Positions 52,764-62,776 are shown, numbered from the stretch's first letter. The stretch is DNA of 64,000 nt from Sphingorhabdus sp. (GCF_023910635.1 NZ_JAAVVZ010000012.1:1-64000); one strand, 5' to 3'. Made by a program: numbers and translations. The notes: generated from the sequence alone by a model not told the origin.

Positions 52764-52819
52764 AGGGTCAGGACCAGTTAAATCCGCCATTGAAGGTGGA
52801 TTTAACAAGTCCTAGCCCT
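52764..52819. repeat. R1 element, short form (52764)
   Basis: A 56-base hairpin with ends AGGGTCAGGACCAGTTAAAT and ATTTAACAAGTCCTAGCCCT around CCGCCATTGAAGGTGG. It lies upstream of the hydrolase, beyond the DUF885 gene's 3' end. Confidence 0.7.
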
Positions 52820-52858
52820 AACTTCCCGGCAAGCATTCTCACTGGGAAGCGCGCAATT

Positions 52859-54664
52859 TTACTTCGACGCAGCAATCCAATCGTCGATTTTCTTTTCCAG
52901 AACAGTCAGCGGCAACGCGCCGGTGTTCAAAACCTGATTATGGAATTCGCGCACGTCGAATTTTTTGCCCAATTGCGCCTTGGCCTTGTCCTTTAGGCGC
53001 ATTATCGTGAGCGACCCGATTTTATACGCCAAGGCTTGTGTTGGAATGGCGATATAGCGTTCCACCTCTGCGGTTGCATCGGTTTTGCCCATGTCGCTGT
53101 TGGCGAGCATATAATCGATGGCTTGTTGGCGCGTCCAACCCTTGCTGTGCAGGCCAGTGTCGACCACAAGACGCATGGCGCGGAGCATTTCGTCCGACAA
53201 TGTGCCGAAGCGTTGATATGGGTCTTTGAACAGGCCCATGTCATAGCCCAAGGTTTCCGAATATAGCGCCCAGCCCTCCACATAAGCGGTGTTACCGCCA
53301 AAGCGCATGAAGGCAGGCAATTTTTCATTTTCCTGCGCGATGCTGATCTGGAAATGATGCCCCGGCGCACCTTCGTGCAGATAGAGCGTGGTCATACCCG
53401 GGGTCGTGCGGCTTGGCAGGTCATAGGCGTTGAAATAAAATGTGCCGGCGCGCGAACCGTCGGGCGTGCCGGGCTGATAACTGCCGCCAGCTTCGTATTT
53501 TTCGCGGAATTCTTCATAAGGTTTGATTTCAAGCGGTGCCTTGGGAAGATATTTGAACTGCGTCGAAATCTTCGCATCGACAATCTTGCCAATGTCGTAA
53601 TAGCCTTGCGTCAAGGCATCACGGCTGGCGAGTTTGAACTTGGGATCCGAACGCAAATGGTCAAAAAATTCGGGCAAAGTGCCTTTGAACCCGACTTCCT
53701 TGCGGATCGCCTCCATCCCCGATGTGATTCGCGCAACTTCGGACAGGCCGAGATTGTGGATGTCGTCGGCCTTCAACGGCAAGGTCGTCGTCTGCTCGAT
53801 CATATATTGATACAGGCCTTCGCCGCCCTTCATCGCCGAAAGGCCGACCTGTTCGCGCGCCAAGGGCAAATAGCTGTCGCGCAGAAAGTCGCGCAGGCGG
53901 GCATTGGCGGGGTAGAGGCCGTTTTCGATGATGTCGCGATATTCGGACGTCAGCCGCGCCTTGTCGGCATCGCTGAAACCTTCGGGGAATTTCAGGACTG
54001 GACCATAATAAGGCGATTCTTCGGTCTTTTGCGCAAGCTGCGTATTCAATTGATCGACGACGTTCGTGATCGTCATCTTCGTTTCAAACACGCCCGTCGC
54101 CATGCCCTGACGGAAACGGTCAATCGACCGATCCATGAGTATGATAAATTCTTTATGTCGTTTCAGGTTGTTGTCATAATCCTGCACGGTCTTGAACGGC
54201 GCTGCGCCCTGTCCGCTGGCAAAGGTCGGATAGAAAGTGTGAAAGCCAGAAAAGTGATTGAGCGGACGGACGACGGTCAGGTCCATCATCTCTTTAGACA
54301 AGCCCTTGAGCGCATCGGTCTGGTTTTGTTTGAACACGTCATAGGCGATTTTGTCGGTGGCGTTTAGCCGGTCGCGCTCGATGCTTTTCAGGGCCTCCAA
54401 ATTGGCTTCGGCGGCTTTGCGTTCATTGGCGAAATAGGCATCGGAGATGAAATCGCCAAAACGGTCGGCATAGCGCATGTCGCCCCGGAACATGGCGTTC
54501 AACGGGTTACGTTGCAGGCTTGCCTCATCATCGGCGGCAAATAATGCCGACAGCTTCTGGCTTTCGGTCGCGGCAGTTTCGGTCGCGGCGGTCTGCGCCT
54601 GCGCGGCGACAGGCGACAGCAAAGCAGCGCAGCCCAGCAGAAGGATATGGTGCTTCATTTTCAT
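52859..54664 (-). CDS. DUF885 family exported protein
   Basis: A 601-residue protein with a signal peptide (MKMKHHILLLGCAALLSPVAAQAQ). DUF885 domain contains LYLHEGAPGHHFQ, a HExxxH-like pattern, and GWALYSETLGYDMGLF. Family members are often annotated as putative peptidases, but activity is not shown. ATG at 54664 has GGAG eight bases upstream. Probably periplasmic or cell-surface. Confidence 0.87.
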   Translation of the reverse strand: MKMKHHILLLGCAALLSPVAAQAQTAATETAATESQKLSALFAADDEASLQRNPLNAMFRGDMRYADRFGDFISDAYFANERKAAEANLEALKSIERDRLNATDKIAYDVFKQNQTDALKGLSKEMMDLTVVRPLNHFSGFHTFYPTFASGQGAAPFKTVQDYDNNLKRHKEFIILMDRSIDRFRQGMATGVFETKMTITNVVDQLNTQLAQKTEESPYYGPVLKFPEGFSDADKARLTSEYRDIIENGLYPANARLRDFLRDSYLPLAREQVGLSAMKGGEGLYQYMIEQTTTLPLKADDIHNLGLSEVARITSGMEAIRKEVGFKGTLPEFFDHLRSDPKFKLASRDALTQGYYDIGKIVDAKISTQFKYLPKAPLEIKPYEEFREKYEAGGSYQPGTPDGSRAGTFYFNAYDLPSRTTPGMTTLYLHEGAPGHHFQISIAQENEKLPAFMRFGGNTAYVEGWALYSETLGYDMGLFKDPYQRFGTLSDEMLRAMRLVVDTGLHSKGWTRQQAIDYMLANSDMGKTDATAEVERYIAIPTQALAYKIGSLTIMRLKDKAKAQLGKKFDVREFHNQVLNTGALPLTVLEKKIDDWIAASK

Positions 54665-54805
54665 GCGATATTCTCCGATGGTATTTCAAAGGTTTCTAAA
54701 AGTTATGATATGGATTCGGCGCTTGCTGTCGGCGTCATGTCGGCCAAGCGCAATATGATTTCGACAAACGACAATAAGCGCATTGTCAGCGAACTGCGAC
54801 GCCTT

Positions 54806-55516
54806 TTACGACATCTTTGAAGTCGTAATCTCCAGCCAGTCATTTTGCCGGTACCATTTGGTGATGATATGCTTCACCCCGCGAATGACCGGCGTGCCGG
54901 TATGCAATGTTTTATAGTTGAGTGTCCCGTCCGGCTTCGCATTGTTCCACATCAGCATCATTCCGGCCTGCGGACGCACGCCAAGGCCAAGATGCGGGAA
55001 TTCGGTCGCGCCGCCCTCTTTGGGTTCGTTCAAGAAGATCATGGCGGTCCAACTGCGTTGCCCGCCTCCCGGGCCTTCCTGCTCCCAATAGCTTTGGCTT
55101 GGGTGGAAAAAATCGTGATGCGCTTTGAATTCTTGGCCAATCTGATACCGCTGCCCCTGCATGGTTTCGGCATAATTATTGTCGATGCCTAGAACGTCGC
55201 TCATGCGTGCTTCGACTTTGGCGATGAATGCGTCCCACCGGTTCAGATGGCAACTGTAACTGGTGCGGAAGCCCTGTTGATCGGTGCCTTTGTACAGGGT
55301 GGAGGGCACGGCATCGGCATCAATTTTTGCAATCAATGTCTTGCAGTCTTTGGCGCTCAAAAACCCTTGATAGACATATAATTGCGCGTCTTCATGTTCG
55401 ACCTTTTGGACAAGCGGATTGGCGTTCAACCTTTTGGTGACATGCGCGCCGATCCGCGCCAGCTTGGCGGGATCATTATTGGGGTCAAACTCTTTGGCTT
55501 GCGTATCTGTTTGCAT
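54806..55516 (-). CDS. 2-oxoglutarate/Fe(II) oxygenase, prolyl 4-hydroxylase type
   Basis: A 236-residue oxygenase. FKAHHDFFHPSQ holds the HxD part of the iron site, and LHTGTPVIRGVKHIITKWYR supplies the distal His and the 2-oxoglutarate-binding Lys/Arg. GQRSWTAMIFLNEPKEGGATEFP is typical of P4H-like domains. Substrate (a protein proline or other) unknown. The downstream amidohydrolase stop is 13 bases away on the same strand, so the amidohydrolase lies just upstream. Confidence 0.88.
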   Translation of the reverse strand: MQTDTQAKEFDPNNDPAKLARIGAHVTKRLNANPLVQKVEHEDAQLYVYQGFLSAKDCKTLIAKIDADAVPSTLYKGTDQQGFRTSYSCHLNRWDAFIAKVEARMSDVLGIDNNYAETMQGQRYQIGQEFKAHHDFFHPSQSYWEQEGPGGGQRSWTAMIFLNEPKEGGATEFPHLGLGVRPQAGMMLMWNNAKPDGTLNYKTLHTGTPVIRGVKHIITKWYRQNDWLEITTSKMS

Positions 55517-55528
55517 AAGTTCACCGAA

Positions 55529-56797
55529 TCACGGAACGATACGTCCTCTTACCATGACCCATTCGGCCTTTTCGAGAGTGCGAATGTTATTGAGCGGATT
55601 TTCATTCACCGCAACCAGATCGGCGGAATAGCCAACCGCGATGCGGCCGATTTCATTTTCAAGCCCAAGCGTTTTGGCAGCTATCGTGGTGGCGCTGGCA
55701 AGGGCTTCGGTCGGGGTCATCCCTGCATTCACCAATAAGGCAAATTCGCCGCCATTGCTGCCATGTTCAAATACGCCCGCGTCGGTGCCAAAGGCAATAG
55801 TGACGCCCATGGCCTTTGCGCGTCGGACCTGACGGCCAGCGGCCTCAACGGCTTGTTTTGCCTTTACCTCAACCGTTGGGGTGTAAATGCCCTTGCCCAG
55901 ACGGGCGCGCACACCCTCCAGCGCCATCAACGTCGGAACCAAAGCTGTGCCCTTGGCCTTCATGACCTTCAACGCCGCCTCATCGGCAAATGTGCCATGT
56001 TCGATGGAATCAATGCCTGCCGCTGATGCAGCTTCAATACCGCGCGCACCATGGGCGTGCGCCATGACTTTTAGCCCAAGCGAATGGGCGGTGTTGGTGA
56101 TGGCAAGCATTTCGTCGCTGGTGAAATGCGCCTCCAGTCCGCGGCCCTGTTGCGACAAGACGCCGCCCGTCGCAGTTATCTTGATAACGTCCGCGCCAGC
56201 GCGCGACGATTTACGCACTTTTTCGGCGCATTCGATTGGCCCTGTGCAGGTGTAGCCCGTTTCCAATGTCGCAATGACGTCGTTGCGGAACCCGGACACA
56301 TCGCCATGCCCGCCGACAATCGACAAAGCGGGTCCCGCCGCGATAATGCGCGGGCCAATGATGCGGCCTTCCGCGGTGCCGCGCCGCAGGACAAAAGCGG
56401 TATTTTGCGCAGAGCCAGCCTCACGCACGGTGGTAAAGCCAGCCTTGACCGTCAAGCCTGCGTTTTTGACACCCATGACAACGCCCCATTCATCGGGGTT
56501 CACCGCCTCGTCGCGATAATCATCGCCGGGGTCGCCGGTTAAATGGACATGGAGGTCAATGAGGCCGGGGACCAAAGTCATGGTTGACAGGTCAACGACG
56601 CTGTCCGCCTGAAACGGATTGTTTATGCCCTTGGCAATGTCTTTAATCCGCCCGTCTTCGACTAAGATAACGGCTGGCCCGGTGGGGCCGGTCGCAGCAT
56701 CGGGGATGAGGTTGCCAACGATGATGGCTTGGGTCGCAGCGGACGCTGGCGCTGCGAACGACAAAGCCGCGCTTGCAAGTAATAGATAATTTAACAT
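55529..56797 (-). CDS. Exported amidohydrolase (imidazolonepropionase-like)
   Basis: A 422-residue enzyme with a signal peptide (MLNYLLLASAALSFAAPASA). The metal site shows DLHVHLTGD, VMAHAHGARG, DSIEHGTFAD and FGTDAG, all in order. Related enzymes hydrolyse cyclic amides or Xaa-Pro/Xaa-Arg dipeptides. ATG at 56797 has GGGAGAGGG upstream; a long frame upstream is not part of the protein, as it runs through a terminator and RcnB gene. It shares an operon direction with the oxygenase. Confidence 0.9.
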   Translation of the reverse strand: MLNYLLLASAALSFAAPASAATQAIIVGNLIPDAATGPTGPAVILVEDGRIKDIAKGINNPFQADSVVDLSTMTLVPGLIDLHVHLTGDPGDDYRDEAVNPDEWGVVMGVKNAGLTVKAGFTTVREAGSAQNTAFVLRRGTAEGRIIGPRIIAAGPALSIVGGHGDVSGFRNDVIATLETGYTCTGPIECAEKVRKSSRAGADVIKITATGGVLSQQGRGLEAHFTSDEMLAITNTAHSLGLKVMAHAHGARGIEAASAAGIDSIEHGTFADEAALKVMKAKGTALVPTLMALEGVRARLGKGIYTPTVEVKAKQAVEAAGRQVRRAKAMGVTIAFGTDAGVFEHGSNGGEFALLVNAGMTPTEALASATTIAAKTLGLENEIGRIAVGYSADLVAVNENPLNNIRTLEKAEWVMVRGRIVP

Positions 56798-56854
56798 CAA
56801 ACCCTCTCCCATTTTACGTGCGGGAGATTGGTCAGCTTGGGCCAAGGTTACAAG

Positions 56855-56884
56855 CAAAAAAGCCCGGACGGTGAAGTCCGGGCT
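56855..56884 (-). terminator. Terminator after the RcnB-like gene
   Basis: Stem AGCCCGGAC/GTCCGGGCT with loop GGTGAA and, on the minus strand, a run of T. It ends the leftward RcnB-like transcript before the amidohydrolase. Confidence 0.8.
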
Positions 56885-56892
56885 CAATAATA

Positions 56893-56906
56893 TAGGTCCT
56901 GACCCC
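56893..56906. repeat. Single end of R1 repeat (56.9 kb)
   Basis: TAGGTCCTGACCCC between the terminator and the RcnB-like stop, with one base changed from the usual end. Confidence 0.45.
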
Positions 56907-56912
56907 AAGATT

Positions 56913-57728
56913 TTACCAGAAAAAGTCGCGAATGACGTCAACGACACGGCCATTGCGCAGGTCCACCAAAAGGACATCGTCATAATAACGCACCCAGCGG
57001 TAGCTGCCATAAGCGGCGGGCAGGCGGTACCGCCACGGATCGTTGATCCAATAACGCGACCCATAATAGCCCGACCCTAACGAAAAGCCGACGGAAATGC
57101 GGCTATACTTGCGGTCACGATAGGGAGCAAAATAACGGCCGGGCCGGTAATCGTTTCGGTTGCGCTCACGATAGCTGCGCCAGTTATAGCGGTTGTCATT
57201 GCGCCAATACTTGGTCCAGCGTCCATCCTGTGTCCGGTCCAACCGGCCATCGCGGTTCCGGTCATAGCGACGGTCAATGCGTTCATCATCATTGCGGTCA
57301 AGGCGGCGGTCCAACCGGCCATCGCGGTTGCGATCCCAATTCCGGTCCAGATTGCCGTCGCGATTGCGGTCCCAGCGGCGGTCAAGTTCACCATCGCGGT
57401 TGCGATCATAATAACGACCGTCTTGGCGCGCTTCGCGGCGTTCGGTGCGTGCATTATCGGCGGCGCGTTCATTATCGGCGGTGCGTTCGCGGCGATCCGC
57501 CAGTGAGGGTGGTGGCGCAATCTGAACGATAGGTGGACGTTCCGCAGGTTGTTCCGGCGTCCGGTTGGCACGTGCCTCTTGCCGTTCGGCACGCCGCTCT
57601 TCGCGCTGAAAATCCGTATAGTCATCAACCATGACGTCGGCGCGAACCGGTGCGACCGGGGCGGCATGCGCCGCAATGGACGAAAGCGCCGACGCGGTCA
57701 CCAAAGTCATCAGAATGTATTTTTTCAT
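56913..57728 (-). CDS. RcnB-like periplasmic protein with DxNxDG repeats
   Basis: A 271-residue exported protein. A signal peptide (MKKYILMTLVTASALSSIAAHA) is followed by an Arg/Glu-rich region (about residues 38-105), five tandem 12-residue repeats (107-166, consensus W/YDRNRDGxLDRR), and a C-terminal RcnB-like domain (RPGRYFAPY, GSYRWVRYYDDVLLVDLRNGRVVDVIRDFFW). RcnB binds nickel/cobalt in the periplasm. The repeats match the calcium-binding loop pattern DxNxDGxxD. Together they suggest a divalent-metal role, which is inference. The ATG at 57728 is preferred to a longer upstream frame. A strong terminator follows. Confidence 0.83.
   Translation of the reverse strand: MKKYILMTLVTASALSSIAAHAAPVAPVRADVMVDDYTDFQREERRAERQEARANRTPEQPAERPPIVQIAPPPSLADRRERTADNERAADNARTERREARQDGRYYDRNRDGELDRRWDRNRDGNLDRNWDRNRDGRLDRRLDRNDDERIDRRYDRNRDGRLDRTQDGRWTKYWRNDNRYNWRSYRERNRNDYRPGRYFAPYRDRKYSRISVGFSLGSGYYGSRYWINDPWRYRLPAAYGSYRWVRYYDDVLLVDLRNGRVVDVIRDFFW
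57231..57410 (-). repeat. 36-base tandem repeat within the RcnB-like gene
   Basis: Five tandem copies of 36 bases coding for 12-residue units (DRNRDGxLD). The units at residues 107-118, 119-130, 131-142, 143-154 and 155-166 differ mainly at the first residue and the seventh. Copy four is the most divergent (LDRNDDERIDRR). Confidence 0.85.
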
Positions 57729-57852
57729 GGCAGGTCCCCATGGCAGAGGCACCATGCGTCTGCGTGTGGCACGGTCTGCATCGATTCTGCTGAAGCGAAG
57801 CTGAACTGTGTGTTCACGTTCATGTAAGGAAGTGTTTTGATGAACAACGGAG

Positions 57853-58566
57853 TCAGCGGATCTTGTTGAACGGAATATCCATGACTGGGAACTGCTCCCA
57901 CCCGGTAAAATCAAAATGCCACCATTCGTTGGATAGGCCCACAAATCCCTCGGCCTCCAAATAGCGTGCCAAGCGCGCACGATTGGCAATGGCCGCCGTA
58001 GACGCGCCCATATAATCACGGTGCGCTTTTTCCGAAAAATCATCGAACTCGGTGGGCATTTCGACAAGCTGGCCGGTTTGGAGATCATACAAGGTAAGGT
58101 CGACCGCGCAGCCACGATTATGCTTTGACCCGCGTTTGGGGTTGGCGACATATTCCTTTTTCGGGCCAACCGGCGTTGCGTCCCACAGCTTTTTGGTAAT
58201 ACGCCACGGGCGATACGCATCATAAATCGTCAGGCCAAAGCCATCGGACTGCGCCATTTTGCTGGCGCGTGCGACCGCTTGTGCCGCCGGGGCCGCCAAA
58301 AATGCCCGTGCCTCATCATACAACACCCGGCCGGTAAAATTGTTTGACGTTGCATAACGCATGTCGAGCCTGATTGCCGGATCAAGCTTCACCAATTCCA
58401 ATAGGCGCTTGGGGTCATCGGGCTTGAGCGCGGCGGCCTTGTTCGCTGGAATGAACTGTACATCACGGTCGGGCCCTACGGGCGCGCAGCCGACAAGCGG
58501 CAGGGCCGCCAACCCAAACGCGACCGCACGGCGCGAAAGACTTATTCCGCGTCCTTCGCCAGCCAT
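57853..58566 (-). CDS. VanX-type D-Ala-D-Ala dipeptidase, lipoprotein
   Basis: A 237-residue protein of the M15D family. Zinc ligands are in [13 protein letters not shown] (SxHxxGxAxD) and EWWHFDF (ExxWH). A leader with hydrophobic stretch and LVGCAPV suggests a lipoprotein. Enzymes of this group hydrolyse D-Ala-D-Ala dipeptide, in wall recycling or nutrition, and are the core of glycopeptide resistance in some Gram-positives; here it is a normal recycling gene by context. It overlaps accC by 25 bases. Confidence 0.88.
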   Translation of the reverse strand: MAGEGRGISLSRRAVAFGLAALPLVGCAPVGPDRDVQFIPANKAAALKPDDPKRLLELVKLDPAIRLDMRYATSNNFTGRVLYDEARAFLAAPAAQAVARASKMAQSDGFGLTIYDAYRPWRITKKLWDATPVGPKKEYVANPKRGSKHNRGCAVDLTLYDLQTGQLVEMPTEFDDFSEKAHRDYMGASTAAIANRARLARYLEAEGFVGLSNEWWHFDFTGWEQFPVMDIPFNKIR

Positions 58567-59891
58567 TCTTCAAGCCATTTGATGGTGTAATTGCCATTCT
58601 GGAAATCAGGTTCTTCCAACAAGCGTTGATGCAACGGAATGGTGGTTTTCATGCCTTCAATGACAAATTCGCCGAGCGCACGGCGCAACCGCATCAGGCA
58701 TCCTTCACGCGTTTGACCATAGACAATCAGCTTGGCAATCATGCTGTCATAATAAGGCGGGACCTTATAGCCATGATATAAACCGCTATCGACGCGGACA
58801 TACAGGCCGCCCGGCGGGTGGTACCAGGTCACCGTGCCAGGTGACGGCATGAACGTGCGCGGGTCTTCGGCATTGATCCGGCATTCAACCGCGTGGCCCG
58901 TGAAAGTAACATCCTCTTGGCTAAACGAAAGCGGCTTGCCTTCGGCCACGCGGATCTGCTCGCGCACCAGATCAATGCCCGTGATCATTTCGGTGACAGG
59001 ATGTTCGACCTGCAACCGCGTGTTCATTTCGATGAAATAGAATTCACCATTTTCCCACAAAAATTCGATGGTGCCCGCCCCGCGATAGCCCATATCGGCC
59101 ATCGCCTTGGCGCAGATATTGCCCATACGATCACGCTCTGCGGTGGCAAGCACGGGCGAAGGCGCTTCTTCCAAAACCTTTTGGTGACGCCGCTGTAAGG
59201 AACAATCGCGCTCCCCCAAATGGACAGCATGGCCATTGCCATCGCCGAAAATTTGAAATTCGATATGGCGCGGGTTGCCCAGATATTTTTCAAGATAGAC
59301 CGTCGCATCGCCAAAGGCGGCTTTCGCTTCGGACCCTGCTTGCTGCATCTGGGTCTCCAGCTCTTCTTCGCTGTTCACGACCTTCATGCCGCGCCCGCCG
59401 CCGCCAGACGCCGCCTTGATGATGACCGGATAGCCAATTTCACGCGCTATGGCCTTGGCTTCGCCGACATCTTCAATCGCGCCGTCGGAGCCGGGGACAA
59501 GCGGCAAACCTAATGCGCCTGCGGTCCGCTTCGCCTCCACCTTGTCGCCCATCGTGCGGATATGTTCGGGCTTGGGTCCAATCCATTTGATGCCGTGGCT
59601 TTCGACGATTTCGGCAAATTGTGCATTTTCCGACAAAAAGCCATAGCCTGGATGGATCGCATCGGCATGGCTGATTTCGGCGGCAGAAATAATCGCTGGA
59701 ATGTTCAGGTAGCTGTCGGTGGCCGATGGCGGCCCGATGCAAATTGCCTCATCCGCCAGCCGCACATGCATGGCGTCGGCATCAGCGGTTGAATGGACGG
59801 CAACCGTCTTGATCCCCATTTCATGCGCCGCACGGTGAATGCGCAGCGCAATTTCGCCACGGTTGGCGATAAGGATTTTTTCAATGGCCAT
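58542..59891 (-). CDS. accC: Acetyl-CoA carboxylase biotin carboxylase subunit
   Basis: A 449-residue ATP-grasp enzyme. It starts [16 protein letters not shown], with [16 protein letters not shown] (ATP-binding glycine loop), [19 protein letters not shown], and [18 protein letters not shown]. It carboxylates biotin on AccB at the expense of ATP and bicarbonate. It follows accB by two bases. Length is normal for the free subunit. Confidence 0.97.
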   Translation of the reverse strand: MAIEKILIANRGEIALRIHRAAHEMGIKTVAVHSTADADAMHVRLADEAICIGPPSATDSYLNIPAIISAAEISHADAIHPGYGFLSENAQFAEIVESHGIKWIGPKPEHIRTMGDKVEAKRTAGALGLPLVPGSDGAIEDVGEAKAIAREIGYPVIIKAASGGGGRGMKVVNSEEELETQMQQAGSEAKAAFGDATVYLEKYLGNPRHIEFQIFGDGNGHAVHLGERDCSLQRRHQKVLEEAPSPVLATAERDRMGNICAKAMADMGYRGAGTIEFLWENGEFYFIEMNTRLQVEHPVTEMITGIDLVREQIRVAEGKPLSFSQEDVTFTGHAVECRINAEDPRTFMPSPGTVTWYHPPGGLYVRVDSGLYHGYKVPPYYDSMIAKLIVYGQTREGCLMRLRRALGEFVIEGMKTTIPLHQRLLEEPDFQNGNYTIKWLEEWLAKDAE

Positions 59892-59893
59892 GT

Positions 59894-60361
59894 TTACGCA
59901 ATCACCAACAGGGGCTGGTCAAATTCAACCGGCTGGCCGCTTTCGACCAAGATTTCGGTGACTGTGCCCGACGTGGCGGCGACAATCGGGTTCATGACCT
60001 TCATCGCTTCGATGATCAGGACGGTATCGCCGGCCTTCACTTGCTGACCCACGCTGACAAAGGGTGCCGCATCGGGTTCGGGGGCCAGATAGGCCGTGCC
60101 TACCATAGGCGATTTCATGGCGTTGGCGGATATGGCAGGTGCGGTTGGCGCGGCTGCTGCGGGTGCGGCTGCGGGTGGCGCGACGGGCGCTGCCATCATC
60201 GGCGCTGAAACGGCGGTCATCGTGCGGGATACGCGAATTTTGCGTTCGCCGTCCTCAACCTCAATTTCACTCAGTCCCGTGTCGTTCAGCATCGCCGCCA
60301 GTTCGCGGACGAGGTCCGTGTCGACTTGCATGCTGCCAGTAGTTCCTGTCTTCGCCGCCAT
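59894..60361 (-). CDS. accB: Acetyl-CoA carboxylase biotin carrier protein
   Basis: A 155-residue protein with a short helical N-terminal segment, an Ala/Pro-rich linker ([17 protein letters not shown]) and the biotinyl domain, where [13 protein letters not shown] has the biotinylated Lys in EAMKVMN. It carries biotin between AccC and the carboxyltransferase. AAGGAG lies six bases before the ATG. Confidence 0.97.
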   Translation of the reverse strand: MAAKTGTTGSMQVDTDLVRELAAMLNDTGLSEIEVEDGERKIRVSRTMTAVSAPMMAAPVAPPAAAPAAAAPTAPAISANAMKSPMVGTAYLAPEPDAAPFVSVGQQVKAGDTVLIIEAMKVMNPIVAATSGTVTEILVESGQPVEFDQPLLVIA

Positions 60362-60405
60362 GTAAAACTCCTTGCGCCCCTGAATTTGCTTTGGAGCGCC
60401 TAATG

Positions 60406-60846
60406 TCAAAGTTGTAACGCTACGTCCAGCGCCAGTTCGTACGACTTTGCGCCATGTCCGGCAAATACCGCTTTTGCGGCCATGCCAACATAGCTCAAAT
60501 GCCGGAATGCCTCCCGCTGATGCGGGTCGGATAAATGCACCTCAAACACCGGGACAGTAATCGCCTTGATCGCGTCCAAGATCGCGATGGACGTGTGCGT
60601 ATAGCCAGCAGCGTTCAATAGCACCGCCTTTGCGCCTACGGCTTGCGCTTCATGCAGCCAATCGATCAAATGGCCTTCATGGTTGGACTGCCGAAAATCA
60701 ATGACGGCCCCTGCGGCACGCGCACGGTCGTCCAAATGGCCGGCGATATCATCCAGCGTGTCTGTGCCGTAAATTTCTGGTTCTCTTGTGCCAAGCAAAT
60801 TGAGATTTGGTCCATTCAGAACAAAGATTACCGGCTGGTCAGCCAA
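60406..60846 (-). CDS. aroQ: 3-dehydroquinate dehydratase, type II
   Basis: A 146-residue enzyme: [22 protein letters not shown] is the opening signature with the catalytic Tyr, followed by [32 protein letters not shown] and [17 protein letters not shown]. It removes water from 3-dehydroquinate in the shikimate pathway. No ATG fits; TTG at 60846 has GGGGA seven bases upstream. It heads the aroQ-accB-accC-vanX-like run and is divergent from thiSG. Confidence 0.93.
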   Translation of the reverse strand: MADQPVIFVLNGPNLNLLGTREPEIYGTDTLDDIAGHLDDRARAAGAVIDFRQSNHEGHLIDWLHEAQAVGAKAVLLNAAGYTHTSIAILDAIKAITVPVFEVHLSDPHQREAFRHLSYVGMAAKAVFAGHGAKSYELALDVALQL

Positions 60847-60934
60847 AGTATATTCCCCAGATAATGTCAAAGCAGCGGTTGCACACACAGCTCGCTCGTC
60901 ATTATATGCCGGTAATTAAAAATTGCGAGATGAA

Positions 60935-61942
60935 ATGACCTCTAATCCGTCCTCCGATTCTATTGCCCTGACGCTCAATGGCGAGCTGCGCCGTTTTCGC
61001 ATCCACGCCACCGTTGCCGATCTTGTCCGCGACATTGGCCTTGATCCGGCCAAGGTAGCTGTTGAACGCAATCTGGAGATCGTCTCCCGATCAACGTTGG
61101 AAGATGTTGTGCTGGCCGATGGCGATAGGTTGGAGATCGTCCATTTTGTCGGCGGCGGGCAGGACAGCGCCCCGAACGATAGCTGGACAGTGGCGGGACG
61201 CAATTTTCATTCGCGGCTGATTGTCGGAACCGGCAAATATAAGGATTTTGAACAAAACGCCGCCGCGCTTGTGGCATCGGGCGCCCAGATTATCACCGTG
61301 GCCGTGCGTCGCGTCAACGTGTCGGACCCCAAGGCACCGATGTTGACCGATTATATCGATCCCAAAAAATACACCTATCTGCCCAATACCGCCGGATGCT
61401 TCACCGCCGATGATGCGATACGCACCTTGCGGCTGGCGCGTGAGGCGGGCGGCTGGGATCTGGTTAAGCTTGAGGTGCTGGGCGAGGCCAAGACATTATA
61501 TCCCGATATGCGCGAAACGTTAAAGGCGACCGAGGTTTTGGCCAAGGAAGGTTTCTTGCCGATGGTTTATTGCGTCGATGATCCGATCGCCGCCAAACAA
61601 TTGGAAGACGCAGGCGCTGTGGCCGTGATGCCGCTTGGTGCACCCATTGGTTCGGGGCTTGGTATTCAAAACCGCGTGACCATTCGCTTGATTGTCGAAG
61701 GCGCGAAGGTTCCGGTTCTTGTCGATGCGGGTGTCGGAACCGCGTCCGATGCGGCCGTGGCGATGGAACTGGGCTGCGACGGCGTGTTGATGAACACCGC
61801 GATTGCCGAGGCCAAGAATCCTATCGCCATGGCCATGGCGATGAAATTGGCGGTCGAATCGGGCCGCATGGCATATTTGGCGGGCAGAATGGGACGGCGA
61901 ATGTATGCGGACCCCTCCAGTCCGCTCGCTGGCCTGATTTAA
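60935..61942 (+). CDS. ThiS-ThiG fusion (sulfur carrier-thiazole synthase)
   Basis: A 335-residue protein in two parts. Residues about 8-75 form the ThiS ubiquitin-like sulfur carrier, [20 protein letters not shown], ending VHFVGGGQ. Residues about 80-335 form Thi[16 protein letters not shown], with [14 protein letters not shown] (active-site Lys in the first) and ADA-type phosphate binding [12 protein letters not shown]. ThiS normally needs a free C-terminal Gly-Gly for adenylation and thiocarboxylation, so in the fusion GGG is internal. Fusions like this occur in other proteobacteria. No TPP riboswitch-like sequence is seen in the 88-base gap before it. A strong terminator follows. Confidence 0.93.
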   Translation: MTSNPSSDSIALTLNGELRRFRIHATVADLVRDIGLDPAKVAVERNLEIVSRSTLEDVVLADGDRLEIVHFVGGGQDSAPNDSWTVAGRNFHSRLIVGTGKYKDFEQNAAALVASGAQIITVAVRRVNVSDPKAPMLTDYIDPKKYTYLPNTAGCFTADDAIRTLRLAREAGGWDLVKLEVLGEAKTLYPDMRETLKATEVLAKEGFLPMVYCVDDPIAAKQLEDAGAVAVMPLGAPIGSGLGIQNRVTIRLIVEGAKVPVLVDAGVGTASDAAVAMELGCDGVLMNTAIAEAKNPIAMAMAMKLAVESGRMAYLAGRMGRRMYADPSSPLAGLI

Positions 61943-62003
61943 ACGCCTTTCGCTCTCAATAGCACAGCAAGCGCCACTTCCGACTAATTATCACAGTTCC
62001 ATA

Positions 62004-62036
62004 AAACTCCGGCAGACCTCTGCCGGAGTTTTTTAT
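62004..62036. terminator. Bidirectional terminator
   Basis: AAAACTCCGGCAGA and TCTGCCGGAGTTTT form a perfect stem, with T runs on the plus strand. It lies between the convergent thiSG and LytTR genes, and its edge overlaps the LytTR stop codon. Confidence 0.88.
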
Positions 62037-62776
62037 TTGCCAGCGAGCCGTTTGACATCGGCGAGATATTTTCGCCCGATGCGCATACTGTGTTCTTCGC
62101 CCAGCAGCGCATGCCAGACCCCGCCACCTTCATGCCGCAGTCCCGTGATGAGATCACGGCGCACAATATGGCTGCGGTGAATGCGCTGAAACCGTTCGGG
62201 GTCCAATCTTTGTTCCAGCGCAGAAATCGTCTGGTGCAGCAAATAGCTGCGGCCATTGGTATGCAGCCGCATATAGTCCCGTTCGGCCTCAACCCGTTCA
62301 ATATCCGCGACAGCGACGCGAATAAGCTCCGCACGGTGGGACACCCAAAATTCATGCGCGTAACGACCATTGGTTTTTGCCGAAAGCTCGGGCGCATGCA
62401 TCTTGGCCTCAGGCGCGCCAGTTGCGCGCGTGATTGCACGGCCAAGACGTTCGCTCGACACAGGTTTCAGCACATAGTCCACCACGTCGAGGTCAAACGC
62501 TTCAATCGCGAAATTATCATACGCCGTGATCAGGATGATTGCGGGCTTTTTGGGCATCAACCCCAAGGCACGGGCGGCGTTGATGCCGTTCATTTTGGGC
62601 ATGCCGATATCCAGAAAAATCAGGTCAGGCGTCGATGCCTGGGCAATGCGCAGTGCTTCTACGCCGTCATTTGCCGTGCCGACAATTTCGATCATGGGAT
62701 GATCAGCGCTCAATATTTGCAGGCGCTCAATGGCCAGTGGCTCATCATCGACAATCAACGTTCGCAGCCGCTTCAT
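62033..62776 (-). CDS. LytTR-family response regulator
   Basis: A 247-residue two-component regulator. The receiver has TLIVDDEPLAIERL and the phospho-acceptor Asp in LIFLDIGMPKMNG, with LITAYDN and DYVLKPV following. The C-terminal LytTR DNA-binding domain has VADIERVEAERDYMRLHTNGRSYLLHQT. It overlaps the histidine kinase gene by four bases. Targets unknown. Confidence 0.93.
   Translation of the reverse strand: MKRLRTLIVDDEPLAIERLQILSADHPMIEIVGTANDGVEALRIAQASTPDLIFLDIGMPKMNGINAARALGLMPKKPAIILITAYDNFAIEAFDLDVVDYVLKPVSSERLGRAITRATGAPEAKMHAPELSAKTNGRYAHEFWVSHRAELIRVAVADIERVEAERDYMRLHTNGRSYLLHQTISALEQRLDPERFQRIHRSHIVRRDLITGLRHEGGGVWHALLGEEHSMRIGRKYLADVKRLAGK

Noticed and set aside
53354-54367. 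Long open frame (337 codons) opposite the DUF885 gene
   Set aside because: It is fully antisense to a clear exported protein with a signal peptide and motifs; its composition mirrors codon position bias and no family pattern is seen.
60847-60934. TPP riboswitch before thiSG
   Set aside because: The gap to the divergent aroQ is only 88 bases, and no THI-box-like conserved core was found.
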